Of a stretch of 64,000 nucleotides of DNA, positions 1-8,336 are shown piece by piece. The notes below the pieces were generated by a model. That model did not search any database and was not told where the DNA came from. It worked only from the letters and a program-made list of their open reading frames with translations. The position numbers and the translations under genes are program-made. This DNA comes from Salinicoccus roseus (GTDB lineage Bacteria; Bacillota; Bacilli; Staphylococcales; Salinicoccaceae): positions 1 to 64,000 of the forward strand of contig NZ_RKQJ01000002.1 in the NCBI RefSeq assembly GCF_003814515.1. The letters are read 5' to 3'. The number at the start of each line of letters is the position of its first letter. Positions within the stretch are counted from its first letter, which is position 1.

Positions 1-297
<297 letters not shown>

Positions 298-299
298 GG

Positions 300-426
300 A
301 AGTTCTCTGACTCCGTTGCGGTTTTACTTGTCGCCCAAGTTGAATGCCGTAGCATTCGTTTTTATCGGAATTAACGTTGACATATTGTCATTCAGTTTTC
401 AATGTTCTTAATTGATATGAATTAAA
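300..426 (-). other. rRNA leader between tRNA-Gly and 16S
   Basis: These 127 bases separate the last tRNA from the 16S 5' end on the same strand. I see no promoter-like hexamer pair here, so the 16S is probably read from the promoters upstream of the tRNAs as one precursor. The sequence is the usual place for the 16S processing stem, whose other half lies beyond the window. Confidence 0.5.
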
Positions 427-500
427 TGGAGCGGGTGATCGGAATCGAACCGACAACATCAGCTTGGAAGGCTGAGGTTATGCCATTTAACTACACCCGC
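427..500 (-). tRNA. tRNA-Gly (anticodon TCC)
   Basis: A complete cloverleaf on the minus strand: acceptor GCGGGTG pairs with CACCCGC, the anticodon loop is CTTCCAA with anticodon TCC, and the T-arm holds GGTTCGATTCC. The discriminator is U, followed by an encoded CCA (complement of 427-429). It lies directly upstream of the 16S gene in the same direction. Confidence 0.96.
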
Positions 501-533
501 AGGTTATAATTGGTTTATTGAAATAAGTAATGA

Positions 534-619
<86 letters not shown>

Positions 620-645
620 ATGTTATGTTTTTAGCGACAAAATTC

Positions 646-674
646 ATTATACATTTTGCTGTATTGATTGTCAA
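646..674 (-). promoter_or_regulatory. Promoter P3 upstream of tRNA-Leu
   Basis: Minus-strand -35 TTGACA (674-669), a 17-bp spacer and -10 TATAAT (651-646): a full-consensus sigma-A promoter. It would start RNA about 20 bases before tRNA-Leu and drive tRNA-Leu, tRNA-Gly and probably the 16S gene. Confidence 0.88.
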
Positions 675-718
675 TAACTTTTTCCGCTCTTTTGCTTCTC
701 GTTTGAGCGACAAAAACT

Positions 719-747
719 ATTATATACTCTGCAGTATCTCAAGTCAA
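719..747 (-). promoter_or_regulatory. Promoter P2 upstream of tRNA-Leu
   Basis: Minus-strand -35 TTGACT (747-742), 17-bp spacer, -10 TATAAT (724-719). It stands in tandem with P3, 73 bp further upstream. Both are followed by a similar T-rich initiation region containing TTTTGTCGCT, as duplicated rRNA promoters often are. Confidence 0.85.
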
Positions 748-771
748 TACTTTTGCTAAACTTTTTAAAAG

Positions 772-843
772 TGACCCGTACGGGATTCGAACCCGTGTTA
801 CCGCCGTGAAAGGGCGGTGTCTTAACCACTTGACCAACGGGCC
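772..843 (-). tRNA. tRNA-Glu (anticodon TTC)
   Basis: A 72-nt cloverleaf on the minus strand: acceptor GGCCCGT pairs with ACGGGTC, the anticodon loop CTTTCAC gives TTC, and the T-loop holds GGTTCGAATCC. CCA is not encoded. It is first in the Glu-Leu-Gly-16S series. Confidence 0.96.
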
Positions 844-866
844 ATTGGAATAATGCAACGATATTT

Positions 867-895
867 ATAATAAAGGGTAATGGGTTTAAAGTCAA
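867..895 (-). promoter_or_regulatory. Promoter P1 upstream of tRNA-Glu
   Basis: Minus-strand -35 TTGACT (895-890), 17-bp spacer, -10 TATTAT (872-867). The start point would lie about 15-20 bases before tRNA-Glu. This is the first of three strong promoters in the leader of the rRNA operon. Confidence 0.82.
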
Positions 896-967
896 TACGT
901 TTTTAATATATTTTTTACAGGAATTTAATATGACATATCCCCTGGTCTCTTCGGCCATCTTTCTTCA

Positions 968-1054
968 TATAATAGTAACTATCCATCAATCAATTGGCTG
1001 GAGACCCGGAGCCTTTCTTTACTATGTAGGAAACGCCTGACCAGTTGATAGGAT
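968..1054 (+). ncRNA. Candidate structured RNA upstream of katA (unassigned)
   Basis: A -10-like TATAAT lies at 968-973, without a good -35, and is followed by a strongly foldable stretch. The arms 989-997 and 1041-1049 form a 9-bp stem, extended by 981-984 with 1051-1054. Inside are a hairpin GGCT/AGCC (996-999 with 1010-1013) and a second hairpin (1014-1033, TTTCTT with AGGAAA plus AC with GT). The result is a three-way junction of about 75 nt. It does not match any riboswitch consensus I know and has no U-tract, so it is not a terminator. It may be a leader element of katA, a free small RNA, or chance folding. Confidence 0.3.
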
Positions 1055-1108
1055 GATCGCATTTCTGAGCTTTACACAATTTTTTCAAATTATTTGGATG
1101 GTTATCTG

Positions 1109-1136
1109 TTGTTTTTTAGACTTAATGTGTTACTAT
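1109..1136 (+). promoter_or_regulatory. katA promoter
   Basis: -35 TTGTTT (1109-1114), 16-bp spacer, -10 TACTAT (1131-1136). The predicted start, near 1143, falls inside the PerR box just downstream. The rest of the 844-1192 gap holds P1 and the structured RNA candidate; no gene is visible in it. Confidence 0.55.
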
Positions 1137-1140
1137 TTAT

Positions 1141-1155
1141 TTATAATCATTCTAA
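1141..1155 (+). promoter_or_regulatory. PerR box of katA
   Basis: TTATAATCATTCTAA fits the 7-1-7 Per box pattern TTAnAATnATTnTAA at every fixed position. It covers the predicted transcription start of the catalase gene. PerR represses catalase in Bacillus subtilis and S. aureus, with derepression by peroxide; that this site works the same way here is an inference. Confidence 0.82.
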
Positions 1156-1192
1156 ACAAGGATTATAAATATCTTCTTGGAGGGATTTATCA

Positions 1193-2749
1193 ATGGATTT
1201 TGAAAACAAGAACAATATGCCTGGTGACGCACGTACTGGCGGCGGCACACATCCGAGGGAACAAGGGAAGGACCAGTCGAGTGATAATCTCACTACTCTA
1301 TTTGGTGCACCTGTAGGTGATCGCGAAAATTCAATGACTGCTGGCCCGCGTGGACCTATGGTAATGCAGGATCCCTACTTCCTTGAACAGATGGGTCATT
1401 TCGACCGTGAAGTCATACCTGAAAGACGTATGCACGCAAAAGGTTCAGGTGCCTACGGTACTTTTACTGTAACTCATGATATCACAAAATATACAAAGGC
1501 AAAAATCTTCAGTGAAGTTGGAAAGCAGACTGAAATGTTCGCACGCTTCTCTACGGTTGCCGGTGAACGTGGCGCAGCAGATGCTGAACGTGACATCCGT
1601 GGCTTCGCCCTTAAATTCTATACTGAAGAAGGCAACTGGGACCTAGTCGGCAACAACACGCCTGTATTCTTCTTCCGTGATCCTAAGCTCTTCGCAAGCT
1701 TGAACCACGTCGTCAAGCGTGACCCTAGAACAAACATGCACAATGCTGAAAGCAACTGGGATTTCTGGACACTGCTTCCTGAAGCACTGCACCAGGTGAC
1801 GATCCTCATGACTGACCGGGGTATTCCAAAAGGCTTCAGGAACATGCACGGTTTCGGTTCACACACATACAGCATGGTCAATGCAGACAACGAACGTGTT
1901 TGGGTCAAATTCCACTTCAGAACTGAGCAGGGCATCGAAAACCTGACAGCTGATGAAGCTGAAGAAGTGATTGCGAAAGACCGCGAGTCTTCCCAAAGGG
2001 ACCTCTACAATGCGATTGAGGAAGGCAACTTCCCTAAATGGAAGCTATACATCCAGGTGATGACTGAAGAACAGGCTAAGAACCACTACCACAACCCGTT
2101 CGACCTGACGAAAGTATGGTACAAAGATGAATTCCCACTCATCCCTGTTGGTGAGTTCGAACTCAACCGCAACCCTGAAAACTACTTTGCAGAAGTTGAA
2201 CAGGCTGCATTTGCTCCAACAAACATCGTTCCAGGTATCGGTTTCTCTCCTGACAAGATGCTTCAGGGCCGTCTGTTCTCCTATGGAGATACTCAGCGCT
2301 ACCGCCTGGGTGCGAACCATCATCAGATTCCTGTCAACTCTCCAAAGGCGGCATCCAATGTATGTCCATTCAGCCGTGACGGCGCAATGAGGGTCGACGG
2401 CAACCTTGGTGGCCACACGAACTACTATCCAAACAGCTATGATCATTACAAGGATGATGCAAACGCTAAACAGCCGGCGCTTGAAATGGAAGGTCTCGTC
2501 TACGAGCACAACTTCCGTGATGATGACGACCAGTACTACGAGCAGCCAGGAAAGCTCTTTAATCTGCAGTCCGATGAAATGAAACAGACCATCTTCAAAA
2601 ACACAGCAAATGAAATGCAGGGAGTTTCCGACCGCGTAAAACACCGCCACATCAGAAACTGCTACAAAGCAGATCCTGCATACGGCAGAGGCGTTGCCGA
2701 GGCAATGGACATCAACATCGACGATGTTGATATGGAAGCAAACGACTAA
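1193..2749 (+). CDS. katA: Catalase (monofunctional haem, clade 3)
   Basis: A 518-residue cytoplasmic haem catalase that converts hydrogen peroxide to water and oxygen. The fold is complete: the [13 protein letters not shown] entry segment, the distal-haem histidine in TVTHDITKY, the [12 protein letters not shown] motif, NTPVFFFRD, and the proximal haem-ligand tyrosine in [17 protein letters not shown] at 1193 follows the ribosome site TTGGAGGG. The first 30 or so residues (G, T, D, N rich) extend beyond the S. aureus enzyme and look disordered. The gene stands alone between a PerR-type operator and a strong terminator, so it is probably a single peroxide-inducible unit. Confidence 0.97.
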   Translation: MDFENKNNMPGDARTGGGTHPREQGKDQSSDNLTTLFGAPVGDRENSMTAGPRGPMVMQDPYFLEQMGHFDREVIPERRMHAKGSGAYGTFTVTHDITKYTKAKIFSEVGKQTEMFARFSTVAGERGAADAERDIRGFALKFYTEEGNWDLVGNNTPVFFFRDPKLFASLNHVVKRDPRTNMHNAESNWDFWTLLPEALHQVTILMTDRGIPKGFRNMHGFGSHTYSMVNADNERVWVKFHFRTEQGIENLTADEAEEVIAKDRESSQRDLYNAIEEGNFPKWKLYIQVMTEEQAKNHYHNPFDLTKVWYKDEFPLIPVGEFELNRNPENYFAEVEQAAFAPTNIVPGIGFSPDKMLQGRLFSYGDTQRYRLGANHHQIPVNSPKAASNVCPFSRDGAMRVDGNLGGHTNYYPNSYDHYKDDANAKQPALEMEGLVYEHNFRDDDDQYYEQPGKLFNLQSDEMKQTIFKNTANEMQGVSDRVKHRHIRNCYKADPAYGRGVAEAMDINIDDVDMEAND

Positions 2750-2760
2750 TCAATAAATAA

Positions 2761-2791
2761 AATCCCAATCGGTCAATGACCGATTGGGATT
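2761..2791. terminator. Bidirectional terminator katA/tex
   Basis: A 14-bp perfect stem (2761-2774 with 2778-2791) with a 3-nt loop. A T-tract follows on the plus strand, and A residues on the left give a U-tract on the minus strand. It serves convergent katA and tex; the tex stop codon starts at 2797 within the flank. Confidence 0.9.
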
Positions 2792-2794
2792 TTT

Positions 2795-4930
2795 CTATTT
2801 CATGCTCAATGATATCCTGCCCTTTTCGGTATCCACATCCAGAACCTTTACATCGACGATATCCCCAACATTGACGACTTCCATCGGATGCTTGATGAAC
2901 TTGTTCGTCATTTTTGAAATATGGACCAGGCCATCCTGCTTCACCCCGATATCGACAAATGCGCCGAAGTCCGTCACATTGCGGACGGTACCCGAAAGCT
3001 TCATGCCTTCCTTCAGATCCTCGAGTTTAAGGACATCGGATTTAAGCATAGGCACTTCATAGTCGTCACGGATGTCCCGCGTCGGCGCCTTCAGACTGTC
3101 TATGATGTCGGACAATGTCGGCACACCTATGCCAAGATCTTGAGCCGTCTTCTCGAGGTCCAGTTTCCCGACCGCTTCAGCAAGCTCCGCCGTACCGAGA
3201 TCATCCTGGGTCATCCCCATGCGTTCCAACAGCCGATACGTCTCCCCATAGCGTTCCGGGTGTATTGGTGTACGGTCCAGGGGCTCTCCCCCTTCAGGCA
3301 CACGCAGGAAACCGACACACTGCTCATATGTCTTTGCACCAAGGCGCGGCACCTTCTTTATTTCCTCACGTGATTTGAAACCCTTGTTCTCCTCCCTGTA
3401 TTTCACGATGTTCCTGCTGATGGATGGAGAGAGGCCTGCCACATGCTGAAGCAGGATATGGGATGCCGTATTCACATTGACCCCCACCTGGTTTACCGAC
3501 GTCTCGACGACGAAATCCAGCGACTCGTTGAGGAACTTCTGGTTCACGTCATGCTGGTATTGGCCGATGCCGATCGCCTTCGGATCGATTTTGACAAGTT
3601 CACTCAGGGGATCCTGAACCCTTCTCGCAATCGAGACGGCACTCCGCTCCTCCACATTGAAATCCGGGAATTCCTCCCTTGCCACATCCGAGGCGGAATA
3701 GACGCTGGCGCCCGCTTCATTGACGATGATGAACTGGACATCTAGCGCCTCATCCTTGACGATTTCACTGATGAACAGCTCAGTCTCACGTGAAGCAGTA
3801 CCATTTCCAATGGCAATCAGTGTGACACCATATTCTTTGATGACCTTCAGGACTTCTCTTTTTGCCGCATCTTGTTTTGCCTGAGGCGGGTGCGGATAGA
3901 TGACCCCCTTGTCCAGGAACTGTCCCGCTTCATCGATTACGGCAAGCTTGCATCCCGTACGGAATGCCGGGTCTACCCCGAGTATCACATGCCCTTTGAG
4001 GGGCGGCTGCAGCAGAAGCCTTTTCAGGTTCTCTTCAAATATATGCACCGCATGCTTCTCACTTTTTTCCGTCAGGCTCTGACGGATTTCCCTTTCGATG
4101 GATGGCACGATGAGCCTTTTCAGTCCATCTTCAATCGCCGCCCCAATATAGTTGCGGGTAGTCGAGTCCTTTTTGACCACCTGGTTGCTGATATACCTTT
4201 TGAACCTGTCGTTATCGTAATCGAACTTGATGGAGAGTACACCAAGACTCTCGCCCCGGTTGATCGCAAGCACCCTGTGGGGAACGATTTTATCGATGGG
4301 CTCACTATAGGCATAGTACATCTCAAAGACGCCATTCGGGTCATCAGCCTTCTTCTTTTTGGAGGTGGTGAGATCTGCCGTCTCCCTGAACACCTTCAAT
4401 ATATATGAACGGTATTTCGGATTGTCCGAAATTTCTTCTGCAATGATGTCCTGGGCCCCACTGATGGCTTCATCTATCGTCTTCACTTCATCGGTGATGA
4501 ACGCTTCCGCCCTTGCTTCTATATCAGTCGCCTGCTGGTCAAGGATTACCTGGGCCAACTCCTCAAGCCCTTTCCTTTTTGCCTCGGTCGCACGTGTCTT
4601 CTTCTTCTGTTTGAATGGCCTGTACAGATCTTCCACCCTGTTGAGTACCGTCTGCTTCAGTATGTCCCGTCTGAGTTCCTCGGTCATCAGGCCCTGCTCT
4701 TCGATGCGCCTGATCACTTCAGTCTTCCTTTTTTCCAGGCTTTCCAGATAGGAGAACCGGTCGTATATGGATTTAATCTCCTGCTCATCCATACCGCCGG
4801 TCATTTCTTTCCTATAGCGTGCAATGAAGGGGACCGTATTCCCCTCTTCCAGAAGGTTCAATACGCTCCTGATGTATTTCTCCGGCTTATCCACCGTATT
4901 TCTGAGCTCTTTAATCAGTACTTCATTCAT
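2795..4930 (-). CDS. tex: Tex-family RNA-binding transcription accessory protein
   Basis: A 711-residue cytoplasmic Tex/YhgF-family protein. In order: a helical N-terminal Tex domain, a YqgF/RNase H-like domain (around 315-450, with GVDPAFRTGCK and AIGNGTASRETE), helix-hairpin-helix segments (NTASHILLQHVAGL; FKSREEIKKVPRLG), and a C-terminal S1 RNA-binding domain (around 640-711, with GTVRNVTDFGAFVDIGV). Family members bind RNA and have been linked to transcript turnover and RNA polymerase; the exact role here is not visible. ATG follows TTAGGAGAGATTAG. A single-gene unit, since sigB upstream has its own terminator. Length is near the family norm. Confidence 0.93.
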   Translation of the reverse strand: MNEVLIKELRNTVDKPEKYIRSVLNLLEEGNTVPFIARYRKEMTGGMDEQEIKSIYDRFSYLESLEKRKTEVIRRIEEQGLMTEELRRDILKQTVLNRVEDLYRPFKQKKKTRATEAKRKGLEELAQVILDQQATDIEARAEAFITDEVKTIDEAISGAQDIIAEEISDNPKYRSYILKVFRETADLTTSKKKKADDPNGVFEMYYAYSEPIDKIVPHRVLAINRGESLGVLSIKFDYDNDRFKRYISNQVVKKDSTTRNYIGAAIEDGLKRLIVPSIEREIRQSLTEKSEKHAVHIFEENLKRLLLQPPLKGHVILGVDPAFRTGCKLAVIDEAGQFLDKGVIYPHPPQAKQDAAKREVLKVIKEYGVTLIAIGNGTASRETELFISEIVKDEALDVQFIIVNEAGASVYSASDVAREEFPDFNVEERSAVSIARRVQDPLSELVKIDPKAIGIGQYQHDVNQKFLNESLDFVVETSVNQVGVNVNTASHILLQHVAGLSPSISRNIVKYREENKGFKSREEIKKVPRLGAKTYEQCVGFLRVPEGGEPLDRTPIHPERYGETYRLLERMGMTQDDLGTAELAEAVGKLDLEKTAQDLGIGVPTLSDIIDSLKAPTRDIRDDYEVPMLKSDVLKLEDLKEGMKLSGTVRNVTDFGAFVDIGVKQDGLVHISKMTNKFIKHPMEVVNVGDIVDVKVLDVDTEKGRISLSMK

Positions 4931-4990
4931 CTAATCTCTCCTAATTGCTTTGTTGACTGAAAGATTCAGCGTGACCATTATAACATTAAA

Positions 4991-5014
4991 GACCCCACCC
5001 TTAAGGGTGAGGTC
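4991..5014 (-). terminator. Terminator of the sigB operon
   Basis: A 12-bp stem with one mismatch (4991-5002 with 5003-5014; the central bases form the loop). On the minus strand it follows the sigB stop and leads into CTTTAAT. The T-run is short, so efficiency is uncertain. Confidence 0.65.
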
Positions 5015-5022
5015 CGGTTTGT

Positions 5023-5799
5023 CTATTCTTTTTCGCTTACTGCCTGGCGCAGTTTGTTGATGGCCGTCCTCTGCAGCCTGGATACATGCATCTGGCTCAA
5101 TCCGACACGTTCTCCCGTTTCCTTCTGGCTCAATCCTTCCATGAAGGTGAACTGGATGATCTCCCGTTCCCTTTCGGATAGGATCGGGAGGACCTTTTCC
5201 AGAATCAGGCGCTTTTCTGAAAGGTCATAATTGTCATCGGACTGGCCCATCACATCGAGAAGCGTCACTGTAGATCCGTCTTTATCAGCTTCGATGGAGT
5301 GATCCACACTCAGCGCATTATAGCTCTGGCCCATCTCCATCGCTTCGAGCACATCCTCTTCGGAAACTTCAAGATGCTCGGCAATCTCACTGATTTTTGG
5401 TGAACGCTCCAGCCGGTTGGTCAGTTCGTCATTGGCATTTTTGATCTTCGGGCCGATTTCCTTGATCCTCCGCGGCACATGCACACTCCATGTCTTGTCC
5501 CTCAGATACCTTTTGATTTCACCGACGACGGTCGGGACGAGGAATGCCTCGAATCTCCGGTCAAAAGAGGGGTCGAAACGCTTGATCGCACCGAGGAGGC
5601 CGACCATGCCCACCTGCACAAGGTCTTCATGATGGCTCTGGCCTTTTGAATACCTGTATGCAAGAGATTCGATCAGCTTCTGGTAATGCTCCACGAGTCT
5701 CGCCTGAGCGTCCGGATCTTCATCCTCCTGATGACTGCGGATCAGTGCATTGATATCTTCAGCTGTAAGTCCTCTATCGATTGACGATTGTTTCTCCAT
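5023..5799 (-). CDS. sigB: RNA polymerase sigma factor sigma-B
   Basis: A 258-residue alternative sigma factor directing the general stress regulon. Region 2 (core and -10 binding) includes [19 protein letters not shown] and [20 protein letters not shown]. Region 3 follows ([18 protein letters not shown]). Region 4 ends with the helix-turn-helix [20 protein letters not shown] that reads GTTTAA-type -35 sites. The sequence is very close to S. aureus SigB. Its start overlaps the rsbW 3' end by 26 bp, so translation of factor and anti-factor is probably coupled. It is last in the mazEF-rsbUVW-sigB series. Confidence 0.97.
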   Translation of the reverse strand: MEKQSSIDRGLTAEDINALIRSHQEDEDPDAQARLVEHYQKLIESLAYRYSKGQSHHEDLVQVGMVGLLGAIKRFDPSFDRRFEAFLVPTVVGEIKRYLRDKTWSVHVPRRIKEIGPKIKNANDELTNRLERSPKISEIAEHLEVSEEDVLEAMEMGQSYNALSVDHSIEADKDGSTVTLLDVMGQSDDNYDLSEKRLILEKVLPILSEREREIIQFTFMEGLSQKETGERVGLSQMHVSRLQRTAINKLRQAVSEKE

Positions 5800-6250
5800 T
5801 CAAATGCACCTGACTTTCATTAATAAACTTCGTCATACTGATTGTGACACCAGGGTCTTTTTTAAGATAGACTTCATCCATTAATGTTTCGATCAAGAAT
5901 AGTCCCAAACCTCCCTCTCTCAAGTAGTTCACATTTTCATCTTCGGAATAGGGGCCGAGTTCTTCCTTTACTTCCTCATAGTTGAAGCTCTGTCCATGGT
6001 CTGCAACGATAATCTCGACTTTATTGCTGTATATTGCGAAGCCGATGAGCACCTCTCCGCTTTCATCTTCACCATAGGCATGCTTGACGGCATTCGTGAC
6101 CGCTTCCGATACCGCGATCTTCGAATCCTCTATCTGATCGTAGCTCGCTCCCGCCCTTGACAGAACGCCGGAGAGAGTCAGCCTGATCAGTCCAACGTAT
6201 TCTGCACTGGATGGGAATTTCATTTCTATATAATCATACTGCTGTGGCAT
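5774..6250 (-). CDS. rsbW: Anti-sigma-B factor, serine kinase
   Basis: A 158-residue GHKL-type (HATPase_c) protein. It binds and inhibits sigma-B and phosphorylates RsbV on serine. ATP-lid landmarks are visible: the N-box region [13 protein letters not shown], the metal/ATP motif VADHGQSF, and [16 protein letters not shown] chose ATG at 6250 over an in-frame upstream codon because GGAGG lies 9 bases before it and the length then matches the 159-residue S. aureus protein. It begins just after the rsbV stop (TAG, 6252-6254) and overlaps sigB downstream. Confidence 0.95.
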   Translation of the reverse strand: MPQQYDYIEMKFPSSAEYVGLIRLTLSGVLSRAGASYDQIEDSKIAVSEAVTNAVKHAYGEDESGEVLIGFAIYSNKVEIIVADHGQSFNYEEVKEELGPYSEDENVNYLREGGLGLFLIETLMDEVYLKKDPGVTISMTKFINESQVHLNGETIVNR

Positions 6251-6251
6251 T

Positions 6252-6578
6252 CTATTCAACCTCCGAAGCTTCATTGATATGCATCAGATCTCTGAGCCCT
6301 GTAATTTCGAACAGTCTGAGAATCCTCTTCGATACGCCTGTCACATACATCTCCCTATCATGCTGGTTGAGGTCTTTCAATGTACCGACAAAAATTCCAA
6401 GTCCTGTAGAATCCATATAACTTACATCTGTAAGATCTATTCTTATGTCGTGACTCCCTGATTGGCGAATCGGTTCGAGGACCTTCTGCAGTTCAGGTGC
6501 CGTATAGACATCAAGTTCTCCTTCAAGTACCACTACATATTCCTGTTCCTTCTCCGTTGCATCGATATTAATGTTCAT
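6252..6578 (-). CDS. rsbV: Anti-anti-sigma factor (STAS domain)
   Basis: A 108-residue single STAS-domain protein. When unphosphorylated it binds RsbW and frees sigma-B. The phosphorylatable serine lies in [16 protein letters not shown] follows GGGAGTG by 9 bases. In the partner-switching scheme known from Bacillus and Staphylococcus, RsbU dephosphorylates this protein under stress. A sigma-B-type promoter lies just upstream, so rsbV-rsbW-sigB can be amplified by sigma-B itself. Confidence 0.95.
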   Translation of the reverse strand: MNINIDATEKEQEYVVVLEGELDVYTAPELQKVLEPIRQSGSHDIRIDLTDVSYMDSTGLGIFVGTLKDLNQHDREMYVTGVSKRILRLFEITGLRDLMHINEASEVE

Positions 6579-6625
6579 AACAGCCTACACTCCCATTCAA
6601 CTTGTATACATAAATCCTTTGGATT

Positions 6626-6650
6626 GTACCCGCTTATCTCAGGTATAAAC
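6626..6650 (-). promoter_or_regulatory. Sigma-B-type promoter of rsbV-rsbW-sigB
   Basis: On the minus strand GTTTAT (6650-6645) is separated by 13 bp from GGGTAC (6631-6626), close to the sigma-B consensus GTTTAA-N12-15-GGGTAT. It sits between rsbU and rsbV, where S. aureus and B. subtilis carry their autoregulatory sigma-B promoter. Confidence 0.8.
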
Positions 6651-6659
6651 ATATTTTCT

Positions 6660-7676
6660 TTAATTTTTATTATTTTTTAATATGAAAAGGGTCAAATCAT
6701 CCTTTTTATGCGGGTTCTGGATCCGCATCAAAGATTCATAGATATATTGGACGATATCCTGTGGATGATACTCCCTGACCTGACGGATCATATCCTTGAC
6801 GTCCTCGAAGTCGATGAACGTATCATCATGCTTCCTGAGCTCGGTCACACCATCTGTGAAGACGATGATCATGTCCTTCGGTCCTATTTTGGTTTCCTTC
6901 TGCTCATAACGGGCATGTTCCTTTACACCCAGGACGACGCCTTTGGCATCAATCTCTTCAAATTCGTCCTCTTCATAGCGATAGATGAGCGCCGGCTCAT
7001 GGCCTGCGGATGAATAATAAAGCAGGTCCGTATTATGGTCGTAGAGACCATAAAACATCGTGACGAACATATTCTGGTTCACGTTCTTTTCAACAACACG
7101 GTTCAGTTTCCTCAGACTGTCGCTCGGCAGCTGGGAATACCCGTAGGAATCCATGCCGAACTTGATCATGCTCATGGCGATGGCCGCAGGTATCCCCTTG
7201 CCGATGACGTCCGCTACCGCAAAACTGAGCATGCCATCCTTATGGTCGATGATGTTGAAGTAGTCCCCGCTCACTTTCCTGGCAGGTACACTGATGGCGC
7301 CGAGCTCCATCGTTTCGAAAGTAGGAATCTCCGTCTTCAGCATCGTTTCCTGCAGGCTGGAGGCCACATCCATCTCCTTGTCGTGGATCTCAAGCCTGTT
7401 CATCATGGATTTATAGTCCCTGTATGTAAACCCGAAAGAGATGATCACTTCCTGCAGTATGTCCAATGACTTCTTCATGAGTGCTGCATCATCGATGCCC
7501 ATGTCGTCGAGCAGTTCGATATGAAGTGACACGATTTCCTCCGGAGAAGCATCCATTCCAATGACTTCCTCACTGAAGGTCTGGCACTGGTCTATAGCGT
7601 CCCCCTGCTCTTCGCCATACAGGTACAGTTCGATGATGTCCCTATAGTTGCTAACAATATTATCAATATACGTCAT
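6660..7676 (-). CDS. rsbU: RsbU, PP2C-type serine phosphatase activating sigma-B
   Basis: A 338-residue protein. The N-terminal helical domain (about 1-110) is of the kind that receives the activating signal. A PPM/SpoIIE phosphatase domain follows (about 135-338), with the metal-site motifs GDYFNIIDHKDG, VADVIGKGIPAAIAMS, FVTMFYGLYD and IVFTDGVTEL. It dephosphorylates RsbV. ATG at 7676 is preferred because AGGTGA stands 7 bases before it and the length matches the S. aureus protein; an in-frame upstream extension would read through the mazF-rsbU gap. No RsbR/S/T stressosome genes are present, as in staphylococci. Confidence 0.94.
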   Translation of the reverse strand: MTYIDNIVSNYRDIIELYLYGEEQGDAIDQCQTFSEEVIGMDASPEEIVSLHIELLDDMGIDDAALMKKSLDILQEVIISFGFTYRDYKSMMNRLEIHDKEMDVASSLQETMLKTEIPTFETMELGAISVPARKVSGDYFNIIDHKDGMLSFAVADVIGKGIPAAIAMSMIKFGMDSYGYSQLPSDSLRKLNRVVEKNVNQNMFVTMFYGLYDHNTDLLYYSSAGHEPALIYRYEEDEFEEIDAKGVVLGVKEHARYEQKETKIGPKDMIIVFTDGVTELRKHDDTFIDFEDVKDMIRQVREYHPQDIVQYIYESLMRIQNPHKKDDLTLFILKNNKN

Positions 7677-7722
7677 GTTGGTCACCTCATACTGAAAAAA
7701 GACTTTTGCGTACAAAAGTCCA

Positions 7723-8100
7723 TCAGGATTTAGATTGGGATTTCTTCGATTTGGATTTGGATGGCATGAGATCAAGACTGACCATCAGCGCCTTGTCCAC
7801 TTCCTTCATCTTTTCTTCGTTCAAATATGTAAGCTTTTCCCTAAGTCTTTTCTTGTCCACTGTGCGTATCTGCTCCAAAAGAATGACGGAGTCTTTGTCC
7901 AGATTATATGTATCTTTCGAAATTTCCACATGCGTCGGTATCTTGGCCTTATTGATCCTGCCGGTGATCGCGGCAACGATCACTGTTGGACTGTGATAGT
8001 TGCCGACATTGTTCTGTATGATGACTACCGGCCTTTTACCCCCCTGCTCAGAACCCTGCACTGGTGATAGGTCCGCAAGATATACTTCTCCTCTTTTCAT
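7723..8100 (-). CDS. mazF: MazF toxin, sequence-specific mRNA endoribonuclease
   Basis: A 125-residue PemK/MazF toxin that cleaves single-stranded mRNA and slows growth. It is nearly collinear with S. aureus Maz[32 protein letters not shown] and [15 protein letters not shown] are all kept. A short K/S-rich tail ([12 protein letters not shown]) replaces the S. aureus C-terminus. Its ATG directly follows the mazE stop (TAG-ATG), so toxin translation is tied to antitoxin. It lies 47 bp upstream of rsbU, and in S. aureus mazEF is cotranscribed with the sigB operon. Confidence 0.96.
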   Translation of the reverse strand: MKRGEVYLADLSPVQGSEQGGKRPVVIIQNNVGNYHSPTVIVAAITGRINKAKIPTHVEISKDTYNLDKDSVILLEQIRTVDKKRLREKLTYLNEEKMKEVDKALMVSLDLMPSKSKSKKSQSKS

Positions 8101-8265
8101 CTATTCACCATCTTTACTGTAAACGAGGAAATCTTCGTTGCACTGCCAGGCTTCACACTCTAAGTCGTGATTCTCGGACGCAATCGAAAGATTAATCTCA
8201 CTCATTTCTATATATCCGTGCTCAAGAGAAAGTTCCATGCTGCTAAATAATGTCATATTCGTCAT
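8101..8265 (-). CDS. mazE: MazE antitoxin
   Basis: A 54-residue gene read from the minus strand. The protein starts MTNMTLFSSMELSLEHGY and ends ECEAWQCNEDFLVYSKDGE. It resembles the 56-residue S. aureus MazE (which has SLKEGYSQM and ECEACDCNE). ATG at 8265 has GGGAGTGG seven bases upstream; an inner ATG at 8256 is less well placed. The stop TAG abuts the mazF ATG with no gap. The acidic C-terminus is the part expected to wrap around and neutralise MazF. Confidence 0.9.
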   Translation of the reverse strand: MTNMTLFSSMELSLEHGYIEMSEINLSIASENHDLECEAWQCNEDFLVYSKDGE

Positions 8266-8302
8266 TACCAGACCACTCCCTAGTCACTTCATTAAACTTA
8301 TG

Positions 8303-8332
8303 GTAATGATAACATTTATAAATAATCATTAC
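8303..8332. promoter_or_regulatory. Inverted repeat upstream of mazE (possible operator)
   Basis: GTAATGAT (8303-8310) and ATCATTAC (8325-8332) form a perfect 8-bp inverted repeat with a 14-bp AT-rich centre, between the alr stop and mazE. It could be an autoregulatory MazE/MazF operator or a weak alr terminator. No U-tract follows and the loop is long, so I favour an operator, with low certainty. Confidence 0.35.
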
Positions 8333-8336
8333 TAGT

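Noticed and set aside
5774-6578. Overlaps in rsbV-rsbW-sigB as possible errors
   Set aside because: The same coupled overlaps are known in this operon in Bacillus and Staphylococcus, and all three proteins are full length.
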